Source of the DNA: Thysanoteuthis rhombus
Lineage: Eukaryota > Mollusca > Cephalopoda > Oegopsida > Thysanoteuthidae
Direction: 5' to 3'
Assembly (NCBI GenBank): GCA_963457665.1
Contig: OY735207.1
Location: 32,719,578 to 32,783,577 of the forward strand
DNA: 64,000 bases
Of the stretch, positions 60,201-63,099 are shown in pieces (positions within the stretch are counted from its first letter, which is position 1; each line of letters starts with the position of its first letter). The position numbers and the translations under genes are program-made. The notes below the pieces were generated by a model, which saw nothing but the letters and a program-made list of their open reading frames with translations, searched no databases and had not been told where the DNA came from.

Positions 60201-63099
60201 CAATAATATTCTACAGATAAAGCCGTTTATTGTGATAATTAGGGACGCAGTTGGAAACATTGAACTAAGAATATAAAAATTGGAACAATTTGCATTCATT
60301 GTTATATTATTTCATAATGATTGTAAACATTAAAAAACATTTAATTTTGGTAAGTGGGTTATTTTTGATCATTTTTCAAAAAGGTTTTGGGATCAACTGA
60401 TTTGACTAAAACACCCATTTGATGACATTATCCGTGAATATAATAAACGGCTTTCTCTGTATTTTAATTCCTTTAACTTGAATTGAAACTTTGTTATTAC
60501 TAAAGATCTGCAAATAGAAACATTAGATTATGTAAGAGAATTATACATTTATGGATTAAATATTCTCTGATAGTAAAAGGCCAAAACTATGTCTAAAATT
60601 ACATAAGGTGAATATTTTTCTCTCCTAGTTTTTGTAAGGAATTTTGATATAGATATGCCTTGATATTCATTGGTTTGCAAGATATTTTACTAAAATACAA
60701 ATTTATTTAGTCTCTCCTCCACCAATCAATCTATATTTTTTTTTTTTTTTGTATCCTCAACTATTACTAATTAGCTCATTACTTTATTCTGCTAAGCACG
60801 GGATTGAATTTCTATCCATAGCAATAAATATTTCAACTCTTATTTATTACAGTGATCGGCAAACCCCTGGGCCAAATATGATCCGTTGCCTTATTCCACT
60901 TGGCCTGTAAACTCTATTGAATATTTATATTACATACAGAAATTAGAGAAAACCAGAAAAATTTAAAGTGCAATTGGACAATATTTTGTTCCCCAAAAAA
61001 GATTTCCATAGTTGGTACATAGTTTTTGTAGGTATATATTCCTAAGAAGGAAAACATAATAAAAAAAAACAAACAAGCATTGAATGAACATTGTTTCATC
61101 TCTTAATTGCTTTGGCCCACAAGACATAGAAATATCTCTAATCTGGCCCACCTATCAAAAAGTTTGCTCACCCCTGATCTATTCTACTGAAAATGTGGAG
61201 GCACTTGATGATTAACAAGCTTAGCTAGCTTGATGTATGCTTCCCTGATATGGCTTAATGTCAAACTAAGCTGAGTTTAATCAATATCTACATAGAAGTT
61301 TTTGTTGTCTCTTACAAAACTTACTTAGCAAACCATTGCTTATAGAATTAATCTTGTAGCTACAAACCAAACTAAAATACGCTTACTAAATATTTAATCC
61401 ATGAAAAATGCTCTTGTGCACAACTCCTGGATTTAATATCATAAGACTCCAACAGGTACGCATATGGAGACAAGTGCAGTAAGGAGGATGTCTTTGTGAG
61501 CCAAAATGAATTTCAATTAATAATTATAGATTTTATTTAGAGTTGAACGAAATGTTTTTGCATTGGACTGTATTTTGTATATTAAAATGATATTCTCAAA
61601 TGTGCAGAGTAAGCCACTTATTGGAATCATTTTGAGAGAGGGTCTTTTGAAAAACATTTTGCAAAAAATATAACAATTGGAACAATGCGCTTTCGTTGTT
61701 ATAAACAACTTTATGAAAAAACGGATATAATATTTATGATAATGGATGATATGATTTTTAATACATTTTAAATTAAAACTTTTGGACAGACTGATTTTGA
61801 TAATAACCGTTTGATAACCTCCTCCGTGATTTTGATAAGTGACTTCCTCTGTATTAGTTTGTTTACGCTGTGCATGAAAATAACCAAAGAAAACTCTTGG
61901 AAAAGATTGACGTCCTTCCAAGTGTCGGCTTGTTCCTGAAATTTGATATTTTCATTTCGTAATAATGGTTCGAAAATCATTTTTGTTGTTGTTTCATTGC
62001 ATATATCAAGGGAGATAATTCTAACTTTTTAGTGAGAAGGGAGGTAACTAGTATTGAAACTACACTTTTTTTGTTTTCATCTGAATATACATTCATTAGT
62101 CTTGTTGAATATCAATACATTCGACGTAAAATCATAAGAATTTTTTAGAAACATAATTCTGTAATCTTTAATCATATTTCAATTTTCCAAGTATTTGGTT
62201 TTTATTTTTTTTGTTTATCCTATCTCTTTGAGGGAATGACAGGTACCTCGAATTGCTAATAATACTTCTCAAGGGCCCAGCTACTGAAATGATGAAAGAA
62301 CTGCATCCACATGCTGGAAAGGTCTATCTATGTTGATACATTAGGGCTGTTGAACTGGACATGCTGATGAAGTTGCTGTGTATTCTGTTGGTCATCAGGA
62401 TGGTCGAGTTTTAAAAAGTTCTATTGTCCAGCTGACCTTGAGAAAGAGTTTATGGGGATATTATTCTATATATTATTCTATATTTGTAAATATATATTGT
62501 ACATATATTCGTAATTTTTCCTTCAATTTATAAGATGCAAAATTATCATTATTATTCAAGATTTACTCAGAATGGTGTCCTCATCTTCGTTGTTAAGGTC
62601 ACGTTTTGTTGCACCCACCAGCCTTCTTCCGGTGTCTATTGTAGTTCGTAACTCCCTTGAAATTTCAAACCAAACTCTTTATTCAATCCATGAGGGTAGA
62701 TTATCCTCATTTGCAGTCCATATTAGAAGATATCTCGTACCTGTTGATTCTTCTCAGTAAATTTGTCATTGCGTTGATACTTGTCTGCCTCTTCTACTGA
62801 ACAGAAGTATACGACTTTTTTTTTTTTTTTTTTTGCACTATGTAAACGGGACAAAGAGTTAAGATGTTTCTTGGATAATGTTGTTGTAGAGAGGGTTTTT
62901 TCTTTTGTTGCTTTTTTAAACTAACTTTTTTGTCTGCTTTATTAATTTTTTTTTTAACTTCTTTTTCTTTCTTTTTCTTTTTCAGACATTGACACTCCTG
63001 TTGGGTATTATTGTGCTTCTTGTCTCGTCCTTAGTCATCTACGTCGTTGCTGAAAAGGCTGATATTCTTTTTGCTGGTGTGCCCTATGCTTATTACTAG
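9433..63099 (+). CDS. NCSTN: Nicastrin, gamma-secretase subunit (whole gene, 14 shared exons plus alternative exon 15a or 15b)
   Basis: Nicastrin is the type I membrane glycoprotein that gates substrate entry in gamma-secretase, together with presenilin, APH-1 and PEN-2, in ER, Golgi, plasma and endosomal membranes. Joining exons at 9433-9493, 18101-18199, 19832-19955, 21342-21469, 22135-22277, 25794-26051, 28651-28803, 32140-32352, 32806-32975, 33337-33526, 34089-34176, 35612-35757, 38736-38844 and 41197-41300 keeps one frame for 662 codons. Exon 15a then gives 702 residues and exon 15b 699 (human 709). Visible landmarks are a signal peptide (1-20), LNATSQIGC near 44-52, the aminopeptidase-like domain with FFQGEAFDYIGS (about 319-330), EYSTWTES near the end of the ectodomain, and one transmembrane helix. 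E323 lines up with human E333. There are 13 N-glycosylation sequons. The cysteine pattern matches the paired cysteines of human nicastrin. Exon borders are inferred from homology and splice sites, without transcript data. Confidence 0.95.
10980..11062 (+). repeat. Short direct duplication
   Basis: TTATTCATGTGTTCTGACAT and TTATTCATGTGTTCTAACAT occur 44-45 bp apart within matching flanks. Confidence 0.6.
11100..11400 (+). repeat. Dispersed repeat family, copy 2
   Basis: Contains the TTTATGTTAAATCGGTCC core, then a CAACAAAAGGCAAGAGGAGTA segment that matches the 12280-12540 copy in the same order, around a poly-T stretch. Confidence 0.5.
11913..11992 (-). repeat. Small palindromic-ended element, copy 2 (inverted)
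   Basis: The reverse complement of this segment resembles 2562-2632, including AGCTGAA in the middle and AGATTC-type inverted ends. About 75-80 bp long. Confidence 0.5.
12280..12720 (+). repeat. Dispersed repeat family, longest copy
   Basis: Contains the family's TTTATGCGAAATTAGTCC core, AAAATGCAAGAGAAGTAACT, and two spaced occurrences of GACATTGGTCATGTGA (about 12508 and 12697). The repeated block within the copy suggests a tandem duplication. A reverse copy follows the TA microsatellite at 17240-17340. Confidence 0.5.
17155..17240. repeat. TA/TG microsatellite
   Basis: TA, TG and TATG units run for about 85 bp. The frames across it are artefacts. Confidence 0.95.
17240..17340 (-). repeat. 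Dispersed repeat family, reverse copy beside the TA run
   Basis: GTCATGTAACCAATGTCTTT is the complement of the GACATTGGTCATGTGA block at 12508 and 12697. The copy abuts the microsatellite. Confidence 0.45.
18101..18199 (+). CDS. NCSTN: NCSTN exon 2: N-terminal ectodomain
   Basis: Codes for residues 21-53 plus one base. It contains KIYVNIKGQ and CFRRLNATSQIGC, matching human KIYIPLNKT and CVRLLNATHQIGC. It holds the first conserved cysteine pair (C40, C52) and the first N-glycosylation site (N45). Acceptor TTCTTTTTAG, donor GTAAGT. Confidence 0.93.
18531..18720 (+). mobile_element. tRNA-derived SINE, family A
   Basis: Starts with a polymerase III A-box-like GATGGCCTAATGGTTAACAC and contains GCACTGATGCCCT, as in the other copies at 23380, 35215, 54060 and 55180. 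Confidence 0.55.
19191..19491. mobile_element. hAT-type MITE, about 300 bp
   Basis: The left end CTGTGGTAAGCAACCTATGG and the complement of the right end, CTAGGGTAAGCAACCTTTTT, form terminal inverted repeats, each followed by GGCC a few bases further in. No transposase is coded. The 8-bp target duplication is not clear. Confidence 0.55.
19832..19955 (+). CDS. NCSTN: NCSTN exon 3
   Basis: Codes for residues 54-94. VLNEGPYPPYIMLIAAKDF corresponds to human VLTDGPNPPYMVLLESKHF, in the small lobe of the ectodomain. Acceptor TTTTTTTGTAG, donor GTGAGA. It begins with two bases and ends with two bases of split codons, matching its neighbours. Confidence 0.94.
19956..21341 (+). other. NCSTN: NCSTN intron 3
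   Basis: AT-rich, with a T-homopolymer at about 20861-20889. It is flanked by short fragments (AGCTTAGTCTGGCAC and AGCTTAGTCTGCCCC) that resemble one edge of the tRNA-like repeat seen at 5930-6460. Nothing else was recognised. Confidence 0.6.
21342..21469 (+). CDS. NCSTN: NCSTN exon 4
   Basis: Codes for residues 95-137, including RQNITELIDSKRVNGILI and SCPNDGYG, the latter matching human QCPNDGFG. Two sequons (NIT, NST) are present. Acceptor TATTTGCAAG, donor GTATGT. Confidence 0.94.
21470..22134 (+). other. NCSTN: NCSTN intron 4
   Basis: A 665-bp intron. No repeat family or conserved element was recognised in it. Confidence 0.7.
22135..22277 (+). CDS. NCSTN: NCSTN exon 5
   Basis: Codes for residues 138-185. 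CSNIEWNPSGEGQ and YSIPIFLL align with human CREIQWNSLGNGL and FSFPIFLL. Two sequons (NNT, NSS). It ends in phase 0 at GTAAGC. The acceptor is short on pyrimidines (TCTATTGAAG), but the joined reading frame and the homology leave little doubt. Confidence 0.93.
22278..25793 (+). other. NCSTN: NCSTN intron 5
   Basis: A 3.5-kb intron holding a SINE fragment at about 23380-23500 and a T-homopolymer near 24411-24432. The rest is AT-rich and unrecognised. Confidence 0.65.
23380..23500 (+). mobile_element. tRNA-derived SINE, family A, fragment
   Basis: AGCCTAACTGTTAGCATGG resembles the A-box region of the copy at 18531. It is followed by AATGCCCTAGAGAAAGGCAT, the conserved centre of the family. Confidence 0.5.
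25794..26051 (+). CDS. NCSTN: NCSTN exon 6
   Basis: Eighty-six codons, residues 186-271. It contains CYEKYNN, PLCAAEL, TCIRRSN, YCDPLGDQN and SVIIAACR, aligning with human CYQDHNL, PLCAMQL, TCMRRS, VCDPLSDYN and RVVVAATR. Four of the family's conserved cysteines lie here. Long T-tract acceptor ending TAG, donor GTAAGT, phase 0 at both ends. Confidence 0.95.
26052..28650 (+). other. NCSTN: NCSTN intron 6
   Basis: A 2.6-kb intron. A 121-codon open frame on the minus strand at 26208-26573 has no recognisable domain and is treated as chance or an unidentified repeat. The remainder is AT-rich with poly-T/poly-A runs. Confidence 0.6.
28651..28803 (+). CDS. NCSTN: NCSTN exon 7
   Basis: Codes for residues 272-322. 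SLFENVNRSADNPVTSIV, LLAAAEAIGK and FTFFQG align with human SFFWNVAPGAESAVASFV, QLAAAEALQK and FVFFQG, in the bacterial aminopeptidase-like domain. Acceptor ATTTTTTAG, donor GTAAGT, phase 0 at both ends. Confidence 0.96.
29170..29460 (+). mobile_element. mariner-type transposase remnant, C-terminal part
   Basis: SNPYSLDFAPCDFWLF matches the HPPYSPDLAPCDFWLF block, which carries a catalytic aspartate of mariner transposases. After a frame change, DELKENAAKQLMAIL and GCWEECSSDYL match the C-terminal WEKCIxxxGDYF region. Frame changes and stops show it is dead. Confidence 0.8.
30400..31090 (+). repeat. Degenerate tandem repeat, units about 130-145 bp
   Basis: GATCAGCGAGCTAATCTTGCTG, GTCATCGAGCTGAACCCGTTG and GATCTGCAAATTAATCTTGC mark successive units. 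They share GGATCTCCCACTATTGATG and a GGGTTCAATCCTC block that resembles a polymerase III B box. The clearest units start near 30487, 30868 and 31011. Confidence 0.5.
31340..31430. repeat. TA microsatellite
   Basis: About 90 bp of TA repeats with two CA interruptions. Confidence 0.95.
32140..32352 (+). CDS. NCSTN: NCSTN exon 8: DYIGS motif exon
   Basis: Seventy-one codons, residues 323-393. It opens with EAFDYIGSSRMVYDME, nearly identical to human ETFDYIGSSRMVYDME. The DYIGS motif is coded at 32149-32163, and E323 corresponds to human E333, which has been implicated in substrate handling. The segment KEGKHGLHALNLDHLSHF is longer than the human equivalent. Two sequons (NES, NIS). Acceptor TTTTGCCAG, donor GTAGGT. 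Confidence 0.97.
32353..32805 (+). other. NCSTN: NCSTN intron 8
   Basis: A 453-bp intron containing a short TA microsatellite at 32457-32484 and a CT run near 32597-32610. Nothing else was recognised. Confidence 0.7.
32457..32484. repeat. NCSTN: Short TA microsatellite in intron 8
   Basis: About 14 TA units, 105 bp after the exon 8 donor. Confidence 0.9.
32806..32975 (+). CDS. NCSTN: NCSTN exon 9
   Basis: Codes for residues 394-449 plus two bases. EPNHSQPLPPSSSQRFLR aligns with human RPNQSQPLPPSSLQRFLR, and VVFANHETQFSN with VVLADHSGAFHN. One sequon (NHS). Acceptor CTTTTCAG, donor GTAAGT. Confidence 0.96.
32976..33336 (+). other. NCSTN: NCSTN intron 9
   Basis: A 361-bp intron with no recognisable repeat. 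Confidence 0.7.
33337..33526 (+). CDS. NCSTN: NCSTN exon 10
   Basis: Codes for residues 450-513. FYNSMFDMGQLIGVDFP and ILARTLYELATNGNKSQIQ align with human YYQSIYDTAENINVSYP and [20 protein letters not shown]. Two sequons. Acceptor CTCTTTTCAG, donor GTAAGT. Confidence 0.95.
33527..34088 (+). other. NCSTN: NCSTN intron 10
   Basis: A 562-bp intron whose main feature is a TA microsatellite at about 33730-33790. Confidence 0.7.
33730..33790. repeat. NCSTN: TA microsatellite in intron 10
   Basis: About 60 bp of TA repeats. Confidence 0.95.
34089..34176 (+). CDS. NCSTN: NCSTN exon 11
   Basis: Codes for residues 514-542 plus one base: VTRLLYCYILNSNC, then MFHMILDEE, matching human VTRLLYGFLIKANN and WFQSILRQD. 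Two extra cysteines (in LYCY and SNCP) are absent from the human segment. Acceptor ATTTTAG, donor GTAAGT. Confidence 0.9.
34177..35611 (+). other. NCSTN: NCSTN intron 11
   Basis: Contains a + strand SINE copy at about 35215-35445. The block at 34560-34900 is less AT-rich than its surroundings but not identified. Confidence 0.65.
35215..35445 (+). mobile_element. tRNA-derived SINE, family A
   Basis: CAGGGTGGCATAACTGTTAC at the 5' end, CACTGATGCCCTCAGAAAAG in the centre and TCTCCAGCTATGAAGAGGG after it, in the same order as the other copies. Confidence 0.6.
35612..35757 (+). CDS. NCSTN: NCSTN exon 12
   Basis: Codes for residues 543-591. NLYVSVKNNLKPLTYITE fits the position of human HYIAVSSPTNTTYVVQ, and LENVSKSQC fits VVNLTREQC, placing the conserved cysteine equivalent to human C586. 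Acceptor TATTTCAG, donor GTAAGT. Sequence identity is lower than in the central exons, but frame and position fit. Confidence 0.9.
37155..37260 (-). mobile_element. tRNA-like SINE head, family B
   Basis: The complement reads GTTGAAGCGGTTACCTCATC, then GGCAGGTTCAATTCCTGCAG, an excellent B-box match. It abuts a TA run. Confidence 0.6.
37440..37545 (-). mobile_element. tRNA-like SINE head, family B, second copy
   Basis: The complement contains TTTAGTACAATGGTAAGTGC (A-box-like), GTTGAAGCTGC shared with the first copy, and CTGGTCCGATTCTTGCAGCA (B-box-like). Confidence 0.6.
37535..37585. repeat. TA microsatellite in intron 12
   Basis: About 45 bp of TA repeats beside the SINE fragment. Confidence 0.9.
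38736..38844 (+). CDS. NCSTN: NCSTN exon 13
   Basis: Codes for residues 592-627. TRYSEAVSPAFII matches human ARLARALSPAFEL, and the cysteine in QGFCLVAV sits at the place of human C620. The exon ends one base into a codon that completes as Asp with exon 14. Acceptor TTTTTACAG, donor GTAATT. Confidence 0.92.
38845..41196 (+). other. NCSTN: NCSTN intron 13
   Basis: A 2.4-kb intron. The block at 40540-40600 resembles 17570-17640 (shared GGTTTGC..AGTTACAACAAGGC type core) and is part of a dispersed repeat. Otherwise unrecognised. Confidence 0.6.
41197..41300 (+). CDS. NCSTN: NCSTN exon 14: last shared coding exon
   Basis: Codes for residues 628-662. GEYSTWTESIW and VRVFLIPSNKLQ match human TEYSTWTESRW and ARIFLIASKELE. 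This is the end of the ectodomain, just before the membrane helix. It ends in phase 0 at GTAAGG, so either exon 15a or exon 15b can follow in frame. Confidence 0.96.
43472..43600 (-). repeat. Single copy of the 5930-6460 tRNA-like unit
   Basis: TAGTCTGGCACAAGGCCATG and GGTGAGGATCAAATGCAC match the consensus of the tandem array. Confidence 0.5.
44683..44975 (+). repeat. Tandem duplication, period about 154 bp
   Basis: The two units begin GCAAAGGTTTCCAGCATTTT and GCAAAGGTTTCTGGCATTTT. They share CATCATTATTCAGTCATCAA-like and ATTGTGTATTCCAT-like blocks in the same order. Confidence 0.75.
45425..45584. repeat. CA and TA microsatellites
   Basis: CA repeats at 45425-45445 and TA repeats at about 45529-45584, with ACA units between. 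Confidence 0.95.
46860..47041. mobile_element. Hairpin MITE with about 73-bp arms
   Basis: The left arm (CATAGACATCACCTTAACCA..TTGGCCACAGA) and the right arm (TCTGTGGCCAATGTGGTCAA..CGATGTCCATG) are inverted copies around a 35-bp loop. The outer ends pair as TGTATCCCACACC with GGTGTGGAATGAG. Confidence 0.75.
48174..48240. repeat. TA/TG microsatellite
   Basis: TA repeats at about 48174-48215, then TG and TATG units. Confidence 0.95.
50051..50080. repeat. GAGC-type short repeat
   Basis: GGGCGAGCGAGCGAGCAAGC is a G/C-rich tetranucleotide run in an AT-rich setting. Confidence 0.85.
51596..51745. mobile_element. Probable hAT-like MITE, about 150 bp
   Basis: The left end TAGTGATTCTCAAAGTGGGG and the complement of the right end, CAGTGGGTTTCAGAGTCC, are imperfect inverted repeats of the hAT type. 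Target duplications are not clear. Confidence 0.45.
52435..52900 (-). mobile_element. mariner-type transposase remnant, N-terminal DNA-binding part
   Basis: The complement translates to HETVNKCTARHWFQKF, GHGCPPVIDNIQLRAI, then KELNVDHSTVVQHLHQI and KKLDKRVLHDQKE. These match the paired helix-turn-helix region of Mos1/SETMAR-like transposases. It contains stops and lacks the catalytic domain. It does not join the remnant at 29170, which is a different part in the opposite orientation. Confidence 0.85.
54060..54320 (-). mobile_element. tRNA-derived SINE, family A, longer reverse copy
   Basis: The complement runs CAGCTTACGTTCACTTCGTA, GAGAAAGACATGAATCCACT, CCCTCTAGCTATAGGTTAGC, GCCCTGGTGAAGGAGGAGGC and CCAGCAACTTCCAGTGAAAA, extending the family past its tRNA-like head. 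Confidence 0.6.
55180..55375 (-). mobile_element. tRNA-derived SINE, family A, reverse copy
   Basis: The complement begins GTGTGGGTGGCCTAATGATT (A-box-like) and includes AAGCCCTTGGGAAAGGCAAG and CCCTCTAGCTATGTATAAAT, matching the other copies in order. Confidence 0.65.
55860..57450 (-). mobile_element. Decayed Ty3/Gypsy LTR retrotransposon fossil
   Basis: The minus strand shows reverse transcriptase blocks such as GLFQFNRLSFGICSAPRIFQ and an LDD motif (56396-56686), an integrase block with YKPSTNSLVERM (56699-56881), and a second reverse transcriptase segment at about 57110-57440. A purine-rich tract on the minus strand near 56090-56100 may mark the edge of an LTR remnant lying about 55860-56090. 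The element is old, incomplete and broken many times, and its parts are out of the usual order. Confidence 0.75.
57855..58206. mobile_element. Foldback element enclosing a tRNA-like sequence
   Basis: The arms at about 57855-57955 and 58115-58206 are inverted copies. Both include GGCTGTAGAGTACAACGGCC followed by GAAACGT on the outward-reading strand, and GATGAGGATGGTCC. The loop holds a minus-strand tRNA-like region (58030-58115) with TAGCGTAGTGGTTACAGAAT as A box and GGTTCTAGGTTCAATCCCAG as B box. Probably a non-autonomous retroelement or a foldback that captured a SINE. Confidence 0.65.
59027..59285. mobile_element. Second foldback element, 205 bp upstream of exon 15a
   Basis: The arms at 59027-59085 and 59231-59285 pair through ATTTCTTTCATCTTAATCTT and GAGATTAAGATGAAAGAAAT. 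The loop on the minus strand contains GCAAGTTCGAATCTTAC, a B-box-like sequence. It has the same architecture as 57855-58206 but different arms. Confidence 0.6.
59490..59612 (+). CDS. NCSTN: NCSTN alternative terminal exon 15a: transmembrane helix and C-tail, version A
   Basis: Forty codons then TAG, in phase 0 after acceptor TTACTTCCAG. The hydrophobic stretch AVTLFVGVLILCLAMGIVCF spans the membrane. NSRAEVVF follows, equivalent to human NAKADVLF, and the tail is SAAPVCPAFDG. Joined to exon 14 it gives a 702-residue protein. The helix carries two cysteines and the tail one, unlike exon 15b. The upstream pyrimidine tract is interrupted, suggesting a weaker splice site than that of 15b. The exon has no internal stop and keeps the family motif, so it does not look like a dead duplicate. 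Confidence 0.88.
   Translation, partial: AVTLFVGVLILCLAMGIVCFLNSRAEVVFSAAPVCPAFDG
60020..60029 (+). promoter_or_regulatory. NCSTN: Candidate poly(A) signals for the exon 15a transcript
   Basis: Two overlapping AATAAA hexamers lie about 410 bp after the exon 15a stop. They would give a 3' UTR of roughly 0.43 kb. The cleavage site has not been observed. Confidence 0.5.
60213..60460. mobile_element. MITE pair, copy 1 (248 bp)
   Basis: Inverted ends ACAGATAAAGCCGTTTATT and AATAAACGGCTTTCTCTGT. It contains ATTGGAACAATTTGCATTC and TTATCCGTGA, found in the same places in copy 2. No coding capacity. Confidence 0.7.
60850..61176. mobile_element. hAT-type MITE, 327 bp
   Basis: The left end is CAGTGATCGGCAAACCCCTG. 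The complement of the right end is CAGGGGTGAGCAAACTTTTT. Both are followed by GGGCC-type inner sequence. The flanks ATTTATTA and ATCTATTC agree at 6 of 8 positions, as expected of an aged 8-bp hAT target duplication. Confidence 0.75.
61604..61852. mobile_element. MITE pair, copy 2 (249 bp)
   Basis: Starts GCAGAGTAAGCCACTTATTG and ends GACTTCCTCTGT. It shares ATTGGAACAATGCGC and a TCCGTGAT block with copy 1, in the same orientation and at almost the same length. Confidence 0.65.
62570..62690 (+). repeat. Diverged copy of the 57855 foldback left arm
   Basis: CCTCATCTTCGTTGTTAAGG, then CACCAGCCTTCTTCCGGTGT and CAAACCAAACTCTTTATTCA, follow the order CCTCATCCTGATTGTTTTTC, CTACAGCCTTCATGAGGTAT and ACCAAACCCTTTATTTAACC at 57890-57990. 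Confidence 0.45.
62986..63099 (+). CDS. NCSTN: NCSTN alternative terminal exon 15b: transmembrane helix and C-tail, version B
   Basis: Thirty-seven codons then TAG, in phase 0 after a long, nearly uninterrupted pyrimidine tract ending TTTTTCAG. TLTLLLGIIVLLVSSLVIYV is the membrane helix. AEKADILF matches human NAKADVLF more closely than does NSRAEVVF of exon 15a. The tail is AGVPYAYY, ending in aromatic residues as the human protein ends in SY. Joined to exon 14 it gives 699 residues. It is probably the ancestral version, with 15a the diverged copy, but that order is inferred from similarity alone. Confidence 0.92.
   Translation, partial: TLTLLLGIIVLLVSSLVIYVVAEKADILFAGVPYAYY

Larger units (their letters stand above)
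59613..62985 (+). other. Exon 15a 3' UTR and spacer between the alternative terminal exons
   Basis: The first 400 bp are C/T-rich, with a recurring AAAGCTCCTC motif, and lead to two overlapping AATAAA signals (60020-60029). Then come two related MITEs (60213-60460 and 61604-61852), a hAT-like MITE (60850-61176) and a repeat fragment (62570-62690). Confidence 0.65.

Noticed and set aside
61517-61921. A 134-codon minus-strand open frame, the longest in the window
   Set aside because: It spans a MITE and AT-rich sequence, with composition typical of random AT-rich translation.
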